A DNA stretch of 64,000 bases from Pleurodeles waltl (GCF_031143425.1 NC_090439.1:351162027-351226026), one strand, 5' to 3'. Shown: positions 20,739-32,844, counted from the stretch's first letter. Translations and numbers: made by a program. The notes: generated from the sequence alone by a model not told the origin.

Positions 20739-23298
20739 TCACAGCTCGGTTTCTTCAGTATTTTGTCTCCTTCTCAAATTTTCCCTATAAATTCTTTCCC
20801 TGTTTCGTTCTTCCCTCCTCTGATTATTTTTAGACCTTTTCAATTTAATCTTTTGACACAATTTACATGAACCCCATAATCCTAATATGCAAGCAATCAC
20901 AATTAAAATTCCTTTTATGATTTTTAATAATACCCCATTCCAAATGTTACTAAGCCATTTTCCCAATAAAGCAAATCCCTTTCCAACCTTTTCCAAAACA
21001 CCAGGTTCCTTCAATTCCTTACTTGAGTTAGTCAGGTTAGTAAGTAAGTCTCTTAGCTCTTTACTATTGTTAGGGATGTATGAGCAGCAATGCCTAGAGT
21101 TAATCATTTTACAGACTCTGCCGTCCTTCGCTAGAAGGATGTCTAAAGCAAGGCGATTCTGAAGCGACATAGCTCTATCTGCAGCTAATTTTGTATCTAT
21201 CAGGAGTATTGCCCCTGTAAAATTTGTCAGCATGTTATCCACAATAGCAGACAACTTCCTAATCTTGATTGAGTTCAGTATGACTCCCAGTGAAGGAATC
21301 ACTGCACCAAATATATCTCCCACAATAGCAAAAGAGGATTCCCTCCTCTGTCGCTTATGATGTAATTCAGTCAATTTCGGAAACTTCTTTAAGTCATCTA
21401 TCTGATAAATCTTTGGGAAAACTATCCCCAAATAACGTGTCCCATACCATCCTCTTGGAAGATGATAAAAAGCATTAAGGCCCATATTTATACTTTTTGA
21501 CGCAAAACTGCGCCAACGCAGTTTTGCGTCAAAAAAATTAGCGCCGGCTAACGCCATTCTGAAGCACCATGCGGGCGCCGTATTTATTGAATGACGTTAG
21601 CCGGCGTTAGCCGCCGGCGCCGTCTGGTGTGCGTTAAAAAAAACGATGTACACCAGGCAGCGCCGGCGTAGGGGAAAATGGAGCTTGAGCGTCAAGAAAT
21701 GGGGCGTCAGGTTGAGCCAATTTTTTTGCCTCAACCCGATTTGCGCCATTTTTTACGACTCCCAACCCCCATAGAAATGACTCCTGTCTTAGCAAAGACA
21801 GGAGTCATGCCCCCTTGCCCAATGGCCATGCCCAGGGGACTTATGTCCCCTGGGCATGGTAATTGGGCATAGTGGCATGTAGGGGGGCACAAATCAGGCC
21901 CCCCTATGCCACAAATTTTTTTTTTTTAAATACTTACCTGAACTTACCTTAATGTCCCTGGGATGGGTCCCTCCAGCCTTGGGTGTCCTCCTGGGGTGGG
22001 CAAGGGTGACTGGGGGTGTCCCTGGGGGCCTGGGAGGGCACCTCTGGGCTCCTTCAGAGCCCACAGGTTCCTTAACGCCTGCCTTTTGCAGGCGCTAAAA
22101 AACGGCGCAAAAGCGGCCGTACGTCATTTTTTTTGACCTGCCCACTCCCGGGCGTGATTTTTGCCCGGGAGTATAAATCCGACGCACATGCCTCGGAGTC
22201 GATTTTTTAGACGGGAACGCCTACCTTGCATATAATTAACGCAAAGTAGGTGTCCACGCTAAAAAATGACGCTAACTCCATGGACTTTGGCGCTAGACGC
22301 GTCTAACGCCAAAGTATAAATATGGAGTTAGTTTTGCGTCGAAATTGTGTCAAAAAAAACGACGCAATTCCGGCGCAAACGGAGTATAAATATGCCCTAA
22401 GTCCACAAATATAATACATAAGAGGAATCGCAGGGTCCTGACCATTCAACATAAAAGTCTGTTTACTCTGAAACAGAAACACATGCCTACATTCACTCGT
22501 TCCAACAAATAAAGTGTCAGTGCGCGATTTTGGCCTATATATACAAAGCTTCCATTCATGTAATGCATCTAAAGGTAATTTCCCTTGCGTCTTAATTGCA
22601 GTGTAAGCATAATAATGCTTGTAAGTGCTCTTCTCTAAACCTTTTTCTAATTTCTCTTATAGTGCTTTCCTCCTGTCATCAGTTTGCTCTATAAAGCTTT
22701 TTTCAAAAGGTGTAAGCAAGTATGTGAGATTATTCTTATGCGCATAAGCAGTTCCAAATGTTAGTGTAGGCTCAAAGAATCTTCTGACTAATACTATATC
22801 ATGATCCTTAGCTATTCTACGCAAATACCTAATAATAGGAACAAACAAAAACACCACGTCGTAGTTAGAGTAAAAATACTGTATATACTCTTGATTATAG
22901 AACCTTGTTATTAGCAGACTACAGCTTATTCCATAGGTTAATGGTAAGCTGTGGTACGTAGCTCCTTCCTCTACTGACGAAGGAATTTGCGTACACACAA
23001 GACAATCCCTTGCATCCATCGTCTCAACATATTCACTCAACAAGCAATAGAAGGCGTAAGAAGAAAGCTCTCCTTGAGCATCAGTATAATCATGCACATT
23101 TTTCTCATCTAACTTAAACCTCTCTAAAGCCGTTAGTGTAGTAGTTTCAGGAACAGAAGTACGATTGGCTTCTTTCGTATCAAGAACAGACATTCCCACA
23201 ATCACTACTATAAACAAAATCCCACACAAAATCGCCAATACAATGCTCATATATCTACAGTGCCTAGCATCCCTAACTTGAATATTCAACTCAGCCAT
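20739..23298 (-). pseudogene. env: Retroviral env remnant (SU and TM), split by a MITE
   Basis: Envelope glycoprotein gene, which in an active virus mediates receptor binding and membrane fusion. The SU part (23298-22657) has a short N-terminal tail, a hydrophobic leader at residues ~18-38, and a CLVC (CXXC) motif at residues 99-102. The TM part (about 21478-20739) shows a furin-like cleavage motif (RQRR), a hydrophobic fusion-peptide-like stretch, an LQNRLALD heptad/immunosuppressive-type region, then a cysteine motif C-x7-CC, a membrane span near the end and a basic cytoplasmic tail. Gammaretroviruses usually have C-x6-CC, so the extra residue is odd. The MITE at 21479-22397 and stops near 22657 break it, so no functional protein is possible. 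Confidence 0.85.
21479..22397. mobile_element. Harbinger-like MITE, family 1 (919 bp), inside env
   Basis: Starts GGCCCATATTTATAC and ends GTATAAATATGCCC, flanked by TAA on both sides (21476-21478, 22398-22400). The interior is colinear with the copies at 6239 and 31221, including the shared CATGCCCAGGGGACTT block. It disrupts the env gene. Confidence 0.87.
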
Positions 23299-23547
23299 GA
23301 TCTGTAAAGAATCACAAAGCAGGGGAAACTCTCATATAAGTGCAGTAAAAAAATCAAAAATAAGGAAAAATTCTTCTCTCACAGTTCAGTCTCACATCCA
23401 GGAACCCTTTTCCTTGTCAAAATCGATCAGCAGCTTGTCACATCCAGTTTTATGTCAAATCAAGTTATCAATGTCTCTTTTGGTTTCTTTTTCAACAGTC
23501 TCTTTAAGTATTTCAAATTGCTCAACAATTCAGCTTCTTGTTCACCT

Positions 23548-24093
23548 TCAGGTTACATCAAAATACTGACTTGGAACCTCTCTATCAAAACAAAAGGACA
23601 TAAACTTGTGTTGCCATTCATTAGTAGTTGCATACACCCATTCAGGACCTGCGTAACGCCGACTTGCTATTCTCTTTCTTTTTAGCTTTCGATCACCACT
23701 TTTTTCTCCTCCACTCAATTCTTCTTTTCTCGTGGTATCTATTTCTTCCTCTATTGTTTCATTTATGATTACTGCCTTTCTTTTCTCTACTTGTGGTTCA
23801 GGCCAACTATCTCCTTTTCTCAATACTTCGGTTAATATTCTTCTCAAGATTGGACTTTTCTCCTTCTCCTTTTCTATGGTGTTCTCTCTGGATGGACCTG
23901 CAACAGGCTCAGGAGGAGTCGGATCACCTTGACTTTGCTCCATCTCAACTCCCTCTCCTTTGTGGTCTGGCACTTGCTCTGTTTGCTTTTCTAGCACCAT
24001 CTGCTTCTGGGAGAACCCCAGCTGAGCTAGGTTCTCCTGCTGTATCCGTGGAGATTGATTCTTCCACACCCTCCTGTAATTCTTCACTTTCAT
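23548..24093 (-). CDS. Unassigned ORF between pol and env (possible accessory gene or env leader)
   Basis: A 181-codon open frame on the minus strand between the integrase end and env. I do not recognise it. The predicted protein is hydrophilic, with a Glu/Pro-rich middle, a Glu-rich stretch near residue 115, and a strongly basic cluster (RKLKRKR) near residues 135-145 that resembles a nuclear-localisation or RNA-binding arginine/lysine patch. The last 30 residues are aromatic-rich. It stays open while neighbouring frames are broken. It could be an accessory protein of the kind found in complex retroviruses, the N-terminal part of a long env leader, or a chance ORF in degraded sequence. Confidence 0.4.
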   Translation of the reverse strand: MKVKNYRRVWKNQSPRIQQENLAQLGFSQKQMVLEKQTEQVPDHKGEGVEMEQSQGDPTPPEPVAGPSRENTIEKEKEKSPILRRILTEVLRKGDSWPEPQVEKRKAVIINETIEEEIDTTRKEELSGGEKSGDRKLKRKRIASRRYAGPEWVYATTNEWQHKFMSFCFDREVPSQYFDVT

Positions 24094-24119
24094 CTCTTAC
24101 AGGGGTCATAGAACTATCT

Positions 24120-27100
24120 TACACAAGCTCTCGTTCAATTTCAGGCTCTCTTGGTTCTATTTTTGGCTGAGGTGCAACAACCTGTTTCACTGTTGTTGGT
24201 GCTCTCAACAACACTTCTTCATGATCCAGTGGACATGCCACCTTCTTCGTATGACTCGCGTGAATCCAGTTCCGAAGTCCTGCACACTTCACTGCTGTCG
24301 TAGTTGTGAAGACCACCTGGTAAAGCCCTCTCCAGCGTGGCTCTAACATGTCTTGCGAACATGTTTTCGAAAAACGTCCCAGTCACCGGCTCTCAGATTG
24401 TGTCCTGGAGCGTGAATGGGTGGCAGGGTAGTGGCCTGCCCCTGCTGAGAGAAAGAGCAAACCACATCAGCCAGATCCTTGCAGTAGTCCAACACCATAT
24501 CATCTGTAATGTTTACAAGTGCATTTGCTGGAACTGCTGTTAATCTCATTGCCCTGCCCATAAGGATCTCGTCGGGGATAGCCCTGTCTTCCTGTCAGGT
24601 GTATTTCTCATCGACATCAGCACCAAAGGCAATGCATCTGGCCATTTCAGATTCGTAGCTGCACACATCTTAACAAATCTGGATTTCAAAGTACCATTCA
24701 TTTGCTCCGCTAGTCCTGATGCTTCAGGGCAGCAACTACAATACAACTTCTTCTCAATGTTAAGTGTTGCACATAAGAGTTTAATCACCTCGTTATTGAA
24801 GTGAGTTCCCCTATCTGATTCTAAAGAGATCGGAAACCCGAAACATGGTATCAACTCCATAAGCGACAATTTTGCTACTGTGAGACTGTCATTCCTTCTT
24901 GTGGGGTATGCTTCAATCCAATAACTAAAAATGCATACAATCACCAACACATACTTCAAACATCCACACGCAGGCTTCTCAATGAAATCCAATTGCATTC
25001 TGCTGAATGGACCTCCTGCTCTTCCAATGTAGCTCAAATTCACCACTGTCCCTTGTCCCACATTTAGCTGCTGACAGATTATACAGCGACGACATACTGC
25101 TTCTGCTGCCTGCCTAAACTTAGCATTGAACCAGTCAATCTTGAACAACCGAACCATTGCATAGCTCCCAATGTGGTCCTGCCCATGATAATACCTGGCC
25201 ATTTGTGACAATAAACTATTTGGCAGGACCATGTGACCTTCCTCAGAAACCCATATCTCATCAGGCCTTTGAACACATTTCAGTTTAGATCAAAGTTGTT
25301 TCTTCTCTTTCTCAACATTATTTTGCAGTGTTTTCAACTCTTCCAAAGTATCAATCACTTTCAATGCAAAACTTGTACATGTATTATCTTCTTCTGACAT
25401 CAGTTCCCACTTGTCTTTGAACGATATACGGTTCAATGCGCAAAACCTTGCGACTTGATCCGCTTATCCATTTCCTAGTGAGATGTGGTCTTGTGACTTT
25501 AGATGTGCACTGCATTTCACCACAGCAATTTCTTCAGGTAACTGTATTGCATACAGCAGCTCTTTTATTCTGTTGCCATTTCTTACTGGTGTACCAGTAG
25601 AGGTTAGGAAACCTCTTTGCGACCACAGCTGATCAAAATCATGGACAATTCCAAATCCATATCGGCTATCTGTATAGATGGTAACTTTCAATCTTGCAGA
25701 TACATGGCACGCTCTAGTAAGAGCTACCAATTTGGCTACTTGTGCAGAATATACACCTCAAAGCCAAGAAGCTTCTAAAGTACCTGTAATTGTGCACACA
25801 GCATATCCTGCGCTCAATGTTCCTGTACCATCTCTGAGACATGAGCCATCGACAAAGACAATTTGGTCATTTTCTTCCAATCGAGTATCTCTGATATCAG
25901 GTGTGGGTTTTGTGCATAACTCAGTTACCTCAAGACAATCATGCTCAATGTCTTCTTCTTTTTCAATTTCAACAGTACCACATGGAAGTAATGTTGCCGG
26001 GTTCAGCACTGTCCATCTTTTCAATGTTACATTTGGAGCACCTAGAATGCTCGTCTCATATCTTGTCAGTCTGGTACCAGTCAAATACTGTGTTTTTGTA
26101 CTTGTCAGTAAGATCTCAACAGAGTGAGGTACCATTACCGTCAAAGGGTATCCCATCACTACTCCTTCACACTGTGAAAGGCTTTGACCAACTCTGGCAA
26201 CTGCATGCAAACAACCTGGTAAGGCTGCTGCAACTGGGTCCAAGGTAGCTGAAAAATAGGCTACTGGGCAATAAGCACCTCCATGGACCTGTGTCAAGAC
26301 AGACAAAGAACAAGAATCACATTCATGACAAAACAATATGAATGGCTTTGTGTAATCAGGCATTCCCAACGCTGGAGCCCTGCACAAACTCTCTCTCAAC
26401 TCAGTCAATGCCTTCATCTGAGCCTGATCTAAGGTAATGGGATCTGTAACATCCTTATGTGTCAGCTGCTGCAATGGTTTGGCAATCTCAGCAAAATTTG
26501 GAATCCATTGACGACAATAACCTTCCATTCCCAGAAACATTCTGACATCTCTCTGTGAAGTTGGGAGACTTCTCTGCAGTATCATTGTAATCCTTCCTCT
26601 TTGACCCCTTCTCAATTTGGTGTCCCAGATATTTCACTGAGTTCTGACAATACTGTAATTTCAGTGGTGACACCATGGCCCTCATTCTGACCTTGGCGGG
26701 CGGCGGAGGCCGCCCGCCAAAGTCCCGCCGTCAGGTTACCGTTCCGCGGTCGAAAGACCGCAGCGGTAATTCTGACTTTCCCGCTGGGCTGGCGGGCGGT
26801 CGCCTTCAGACCGCCAGCCAGCCCAGCGGGAAAGAGGCTTCCACGATGAAGCCGGCTCGGAATCGAGCCGGCGGAGTGGAAGCTGTGCGACGGGTGCAGT
26901 TGCACCCGTCGCGTATTTCACTGTCTGCGCAGCAGACAGTGAAATACTTGTAGGGGCCCTCTTACGGGGGCCCCTGCAATGCCCATGCCAGTGGCATGGG
27001 CACTGCAGGGGCCCCCAGGGGCCCCGCAACCCCCCCTACCGCCATCCGGATCTCGGCGGTCCGACCGCCGGGATCTGGATGGCGGTAGGGGGGGTCGGAA

Positions 27101-28726
27101 TCCCCGCGGCGGTGCAGCAAGCTGCGCCGCCGCGGAGGATTCAATGGGGCCGCGGTACACTGGCGGGACCCCACCAGTGGTGCCGGTCCGACCGCGGCTT
27201 TACCGCCGCGGTCGGAATCCCCATTGGAGCACCGCCGGCCTGTCGGCGGTGCTCCCGCGGTCCTCCGCCCTGGCGGTCAAAGACCGCCAGGGTCAGAATG
27301 ACCACCCATATGTCTGAATTTTCCCAAGTGATTTAACAGGGCAATCAAGTCGTACTTACACTTGTCCCTTGTTTTGGATTCAATCAGTAAGTCGTCAATG
27401 TACTGCACCAGAGTCAATTGGTAGGGCAATTCCAATGACTCCATATTCTTTTTCAAAATCTGATTGGACAAAGACAGTGACTCCGTATATCCTTGAGGAA
27501 GCCTGTACCAGCTGTAGACTATCTAAGAGATTGAAACTAAAGAGAAACTGACTATCCTCATGAAGAGGCACAGAAAAGAAAGCTTGCAACAAATCAACCA
27601 TTGTGAACCATTCTGCATCGCATGTAATCTGAAACAATATTACTGCTGGATTCGGCACCACAGGACAACACGTGACCACCATGTCATTCACTTTTCTCAA
27701 GTCTTGCACAATTTGTACTTTCCCACAAGGTTTCTTCAGGCCCATTATCAGGGAATTACATGGACAGCTCAACACTTCCTTCAAAACCCCTTCTTTCGGG
27801 AAATCTCCAATTATCTGTGACACTTTCATCCGAACATCTTGTGCCATGTTATACTGTGGAAGCTGCAGGAACACTACATTTGGCTTCAAAGTGATCTTTA
27901 TCAGCTCCACTCCCTTAATCAAGCCCACTTCTTTACCTGTCAGGTCCCACACATTTTCCTGCACTGTTCCCTGCAAGTCTGCATGTAACTCTTTCACAGT
28001 AAACATCGGGAAAAACTCAATCAACGGGTACTCTTCATTAATGGTTTCATTCTCAGTTTCAGGAGCTTGTTCTTCCTCATCATCACTAATCGTCTGAACC
28101 TCTATTCCAGCAGTTGAACAATTAATCGAACATCTGGTCTTACACAACAAGTCCCTTCCCAGTAGAGATACTGGACTTGAATCACAGACTACAAACTTAT
28201 GCAGTCCCTGAAGATTGCCAATCTCAACCTGCACTGGATCTGTGATTGGATTTATCAATTGTCTATTCGCTACCCTTGAAACCTGTACTGTCCTGCCTGA
28301 AAGAGGTAAGTTTGGAACTTCTGCACTTCTTTCTGTAGAGCGCTTTGCTCCTGTGTCCACTAGAAATGAGTCTCTATGACCCATTACCTTTCCTTTCACA
28401 AAAGGTCCTCTCTGATCTACCTCTAGGGGCACTGCAAGCGTGCATGGCTCCTCATCCAAACTCTCACACATCCATTTGTCGTTTATTTCATTCTCACTAT
28501 GTAATGGGAATTGGTGCACTGTGTCACCACTTCTGTCTTGTCTCTGACCTCTGATCTGCTGAGTAAACATCATCTGTTGCTGTTCCATCAGGGCTTGAGG
28601 TATCTGCGTTTGCTGTCTAGGTACCATAGGAACCTGCTGCTGCATTGGTTGCAACTGTGTCATTTGTGCACGAGGTATTTGCATCTGCTGCATGGGTTGA
28701 AAATTCTGCACTTGATTCATATTATT
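24120..28726 (-). pseudogene. pol: Retroviral pro-pol remnant (protease, RT, RNase H, integrase)
   Basis: The polyprotein region that would process, copy and integrate the viral genome. The order on the minus strand is a Gln/Met-rich linker, protease (FLVDTGA near 28350 and LLGRDLL near 28160), RT fingers (PQYNMAQ, VQDLRKVND), palm catalytic YIDD at 27402-27391, connection, RNase H (IVFVDGS near 25860, YTDSRYGF near 25670) and integrase. In the 24546-25232 frame the zinc motif is H16-x3-H20...C50-x2-C53 and the catalytic triad is D82, D140, E176 (D-x35-E), all present. The C-terminal region continues to 24120 with a PRWRGLYQV/WIHASHTKK pattern typical of gammaretroviral integrase. Breaks are a frameshift near 27500, the MITE at 26677-27306 just after YIDD, a stop near 25755 and frame changes near 25300 and 24345. 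Confidence 0.9.
26677..27306. mobile_element. GC-rich palindromic MITE, GGTCATTMTGACC family (630 bp), inside pol
   Basis: Left end GGCCCTCATTCTGACC pairs with right end GGTCAGAATGACCACC. It is flanked by CAT (26674-26676, 27307-27309). It is extremely GC-rich, with nested palindromes (GGCGGGCGG/CCGCCCGCC, CCGCGGCGG). It splits retroviral RT shortly after the YIDD box, and the flanking pol frame reads on across the insertion site when the element and one CAT copy are ignored. It belongs to the same family as 18885-19902. Confidence 0.78.
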
Positions 28727-28729
28727 CTA
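28727..28729 (-). other. In-frame TAG between gag and pro-pol
   Basis: The zinc-knuckle frame ends in one amber codon, and the downstream pro-pol frame continues in register. Gammaretroviruses use readthrough of exactly such a TAG to make Gag-Pol. Whether this TAG is ancestral or a later mutation cannot be told from one copy. Confidence 0.6.
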
Positions 28730-31220
28730 AAAATTCGGATTAAGTCCTCTCATTCTAGGGACTTTTACAGTTGGAAATGTATTGACATTACCACTTTGCT
28801 GAACAACACCATCCTGCACCATCATCGGACACTCCCGCTTCCAGTATCCCACGTTTCTGCAAAGATGACACGGCAACATCTTTTTCATCCCTTGCACATA
28901 ATTTTGAACCACTACGGTATTCAAATCTGGACCACGATTCATATCAGCTCCATGACCTCTGCCTCTCACCTGGGGTTGGAACATAACAGTTCCCTGCGGT
29001 TGCGGTATCTGCTGAACTAAGTCCCCTGCACTCCTGTTTGAGCTGCCTTAATCTGCATCACCATTGCTTTCTCCTTCAGCTTCTTTTGTTTCAATTCAAT
29101 CTCATCACTACAGTATTTCGCGTACTGCAACACCTCATCAATCAGCTTTGCGTGACAACAAATTAGATGACTCTTAATCATCTGACCTATTTCATCTCTC
29201 AAGCCTTCCATGAATCTGAAAAAGTGTAGCACGTCTTTCGGCTCAATTGCTTCCTTGCCACTGTACTCCTTTAACGCTTTCAACAACCTCTCATAGTACG
29301 CATGTATCGACTCTTTTACCTACTGCACTGACCTGTCAATTCTCTGTCAGTCAATATTTTTCGGCAAGATTCTTGTCTTCAAGAACTCAATCACCTTATA
29401 ATAATGTTTCATCACTTCCGGTGATGGTGCACCTGTAACTCTATCTCTTTCCGGTTCACTCGCTGGCCAATCTACTGCTCTTTTGCACTCAACCCAAAAT
29501 CAGCTGGAACCACTATCCCCAACAGAGTATTCAGATTTTCCCACAGACATTTCAAAACTTTCACAAATCTATCTGTCTGCTGATACCATTCAACCGGTTT
29601 CTCCCTCAGCTTTTGATAGTCATTTGTGAATGACAAAATATCACTCCTGTGCCATGGAACGTGAACAAACTGCCCTCCTGGTATTTCCCACATTGGTAAT
29701 ATTTTTACTGGATCTTTTTTTTCTGAACCCTTTTGGATACTTCCTGTGAATCTTGTTTCCATTTATCCTTCTTCTTTGCCCATCTGCCTTCCCATTTCTC
29801 TAATGCTCCCCAGATCTGAGCAATCCCAGCTGACCTCAAGTGCTCAAAATCTTTGGCTCAAAATCTAATCTATAACTTTGTTTCAAATGCTTCGTTTTCT
29901 CAATTTCTACATCATGCTTCTCTGCTAAGTTTGCCAACTTCTGATGTATCTTGCCCACTTCTCTTGTGATTCTCAGACACAAGCATCTCCGCTTTTCTTC
30001 AGTATAGGATTTTAATCTATTCACTCCCATTGATCCCTCAACCAGTTCAGTCACTTCTGTATATAGCCTTACACAATCAATTTGCTCTTCACCCTTGGAT
30101 GTGTTTCATGGGGTATTCAGACTATCTAACCACTCATTTAACTGCTGTTCTGTCAAACCTTGTAATGAAATATTACTCACATTCGACAATGGGACCTGTT
30201 GTACCACTGCTCCTGGAGTTTGCGGCGTCAAAAGCTTCAAGCTCTCACTTACACTCGGGCCATTTACGGCATCTGGAAGTGCAACAAGTGGACTAAGATC
30301 CATTAATGGCCTAGATCCATCAAAGGTCTGACCCATAGATGAAACCACCTGCACATGTTCTCTCCCCCTCCTCCACACAAGGCTTTGTGACATTTCACCC
30401 CGTTCTCCTGCAATTGGCTTCTTTTGCGCAAACATTGGTACAGCTGGACCAACTGTAATCGGCAGTGATACTGCATCTGGTGTCGCTCTGACACCCGCAT
30501 TTTGTGGAAGGGTTATTCCCATGCTCTGATTCATTACTGGTGTCACATCTCACTGTGTGCCCATCATTGGTGTGAACTTCGGCAAACCCTGTGGCTGTGC
30601 CTGAGGCATCAACATTGGTGTTGGCTCAGTCTGAACTAACATCGGTCTTCAAACCACTTGCTTCGTAGGTACCACCAAATTCGTGGTTGTCTCGAGAATC
30701 GGTACCTCTGGATAAATTCTCTGTACTGGTGGTGGGTGCATCTGCATTTGTGGTACTCTGCACTACCCTTTGTACCTGTTCATTATCAGCTTGCATTGGT
30801 CCCGCTGTCCCCGACACTTGAGCTGGGGCAGTTGCAGCAGTACTAGTTCTTGGACCCGTCTCATGCATCGCATATGGTGGAGGTCGGTCTCTCAACACCT
30901 CAGTAATAAGATCCTCAACATCTGAATCTTTCTCTTCTACATAGGTCTTTTTCTTCTTCTTACCCCCTGACGAACTCTTATCACTCTTGTTATTTTCCTC
31001 TTTCCCTTCTGACTCATCTTCCTCTGTGATAGCAGGAAACAAATTAACACCCTGCAACGTCTCCGTTCTCCACCTTTTCTGCTCCCAATCCCATCTTGCC
31101 GCTGCTAAAGACTTCTCTACCTTCCCTATTCTTCTCTGGAATTGGATTTCTTGCTGCTGTCTCGCTATGAGCTCCGAATCTGCTAATGCCTCAAACTGTG
31201 CTGGACTCTGAAGAGGCTTT

Positions 31221-32141
31221 GGGCCATATTTATACTTTTCGACGCACAACTGCGCCAACGCAGTTGTGCGTCAAAAGATTTAACGCCGGCTAACGCCATT
31301 CTGAAGCGCCATGCGGGTGCCGTATTTATTCAATGACGTTAGCCGGCGTTAGCCGGCGCTGCGGAGTGGTGTGCGTCAAAAAAAATGACACACACCAGGC
31401 AGCGCCGGCGTAGGGGAAAATGGAGCTAGGGCGTCAAAAAATGGGGCAAGTCAGGCTGAGGCAAAATTATCGCCTCAACCCGATTTGTGCCATTTCTTTA
31501 GACTCCCAACCCCCATTGAAATGACTCCTGTCTTAGCAAAGACAGGATTCATGCCCCCTTGCCCAATGGCCATGCCCAGGGGACTTTTGTCCCCTGGGCA
31601 TGGTCATTGGGCATAGTGGCATGTAGGGGGACACAAATCAGGCCCCCCTATGCCAAAAAAAAAATAATAATAAATACTTACCTGAACTTACCTTAATGTC
31701 CCAGGGGTGGGTCCCTCCATCCTTGGGAGTCCTCCTGGGGTGGGCAAGGGTGGCAGGGGGTGTCCCTGGGGGCATGGGAGGGCACCTCTGGGCTCCTTCC
31801 GAGCCCACAGGTCCCTTATCGCCTGCCCTGACCAGGTGTTAAAAAATGATGCTAACGCGGCTAGACGTCATTTTTTTTGACCCGCCCACTCCCGGGTGTC
31901 ATTTTTGCCCGGGAGTGTAAATACGGCGCACAGGCCTGGGAGTCAGTTTTTAGACGGGAACGCCTACCTTGCATATCATTAACGCAAGGTAGGTGTCCAC
32001 GCTAAAAAATGACGCAAACTCCAAGATCTTTGGCGCTAGGCGGGTCTAACGCCAAAGTATAAATATGGAGTTAGTTTTGCGTCGGAATTGCGTCAAAAAA
32101 AACGACGCAATTCCGGCGCAAACAGAGTATAAATATGCCCC
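31221..32141. mobile_element. Harbinger-like MITE, family 1 (921 bp), inside gag
   Basis: Starts GGGCCATATTTATAC and ends GTATAAATATGCCCC, flanked by TTT (31218-31220, 32142-32144). The retroviral gag frame is continuous from one side to the other when the element and one TTT copy are ignored, which confirms the boundaries independently. Colinear with the copies at 6239-7164 and 21479-22397. Confidence 0.9.
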
Positions 32142-32300
32142 TTTGTCTCATATAATGTCATTTGCAATTGATCCAGAATTCTCAAATTAAACGTTCCATG
32201 CTCTGGAAACGCTAAAGCTCCCTGTTTCTCAGTCACTTTGCACCACTGCTTTAACCACAAACATGGCGCAACACCTCGCTCTTCCATCACAATATAAGCC

Positions 32301-32844
32301 GGAGAATTTTCCGGTGGGGTAGGCTCCCCACTGTTGCGTTAATGTATATACCACCCTTCATGGCACTTCTAAACCCTTTGAAAAACGTAATCTTTCTCTG
32401 TTGTATTTATTCAATTCAATAAGCAAATGACTTTTACTCCCAGGATTCCCTTCACCCGCTTTCTCAACCAATTGTCTCTCACGCACGGCTGCCAATCCGC
32501 TCGCGACTCTTCTTACTAACCAACCTATCCCAGCACAGCTCTCTCTGATGTCACACTAACACACTGCAGGTGACAAAGTCTTGCGGCTTGTCCTCCTAAA
32601 TTCCAACTCACACAAAACTAATGCAAATTATTGCGAGCACTAACCAAAAACCAATAACCAAAACAAATCCGCTAGTTTACTACAGGAAGGTACACAATCG
32701 CTTCAGAGACCGTACGGATTTTCACTGATGACCCTTTTCGCTAATGCAGCTATTCCTCTTTCTCAGACTCCCACACACGCAAGCAAGATTTGACCAGCAA
32801 ATTTTACTCTCAACTGATCAATGGGTCTGTCCTGGTGCATATAG
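32301..32844 (-). other. Retroviral 5' leader region (probable), cut by the Gypsy element
   Basis: Non-coding sequence upstream of the retroviral gag on the minus strand. I looked for a primer-binding site and LTR end and did not find a convincing one. The last five bases, TATAG (32840-32844), are the left copy of the Gypsy target duplication. Confidence 0.4.

Larger units (their letters stand above)
28727..32300 (-). pseudogene. gag: Retroviral gag remnant, split by a MITE
   Basis: Structural polyprotein gene. The minus-strand pieces are an N-terminal matrix-like part (32290-32145); after the MITE a charged segment with Lys-rich and acidic blocks and a PPPY late-domain motif (30626-31217); a Pro/Gln-rich region (30106-30546); capsid-like segments (29836-30054, 29472-29762 with VPWHRSD, 29017-29286 with FMEGLRDEIGQMIKSHL); and a zinc knuckle CHLCRNVGYWKREC near 28870, where the usual His is Tyr. 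Frames change several times and stops are present. The original start codon is not evident. Gag is followed in the same frame by a single TAG and then the pro-pol frame. Confidence 0.78.
20685..32840 (-). mobile_element. Gammaretrovirus-like endogenous retrovirus, minus strand, decayed
   Basis: The minus strand carries, in order from high to low coordinates, gag (32300-28727), protease-RT-RNase H-integrase (28726-24120), an unassigned ORF (24093-23548) and env (23298-20739). RNase H, integrase C-terminal region and RT motifs resemble gamma/epsilon (class I) retroviruses. Stops, frameshifts and three internal MITEs (31221-32141, 26677-27306, 21479-22397) interrupt it, so it is a fossil. The 5' end is cut by the Gypsy insertion at 32845, and a 5' LTR was not recognised. 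Matching LTRs were not established, so age cannot be read from them. Confidence 0.85.
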
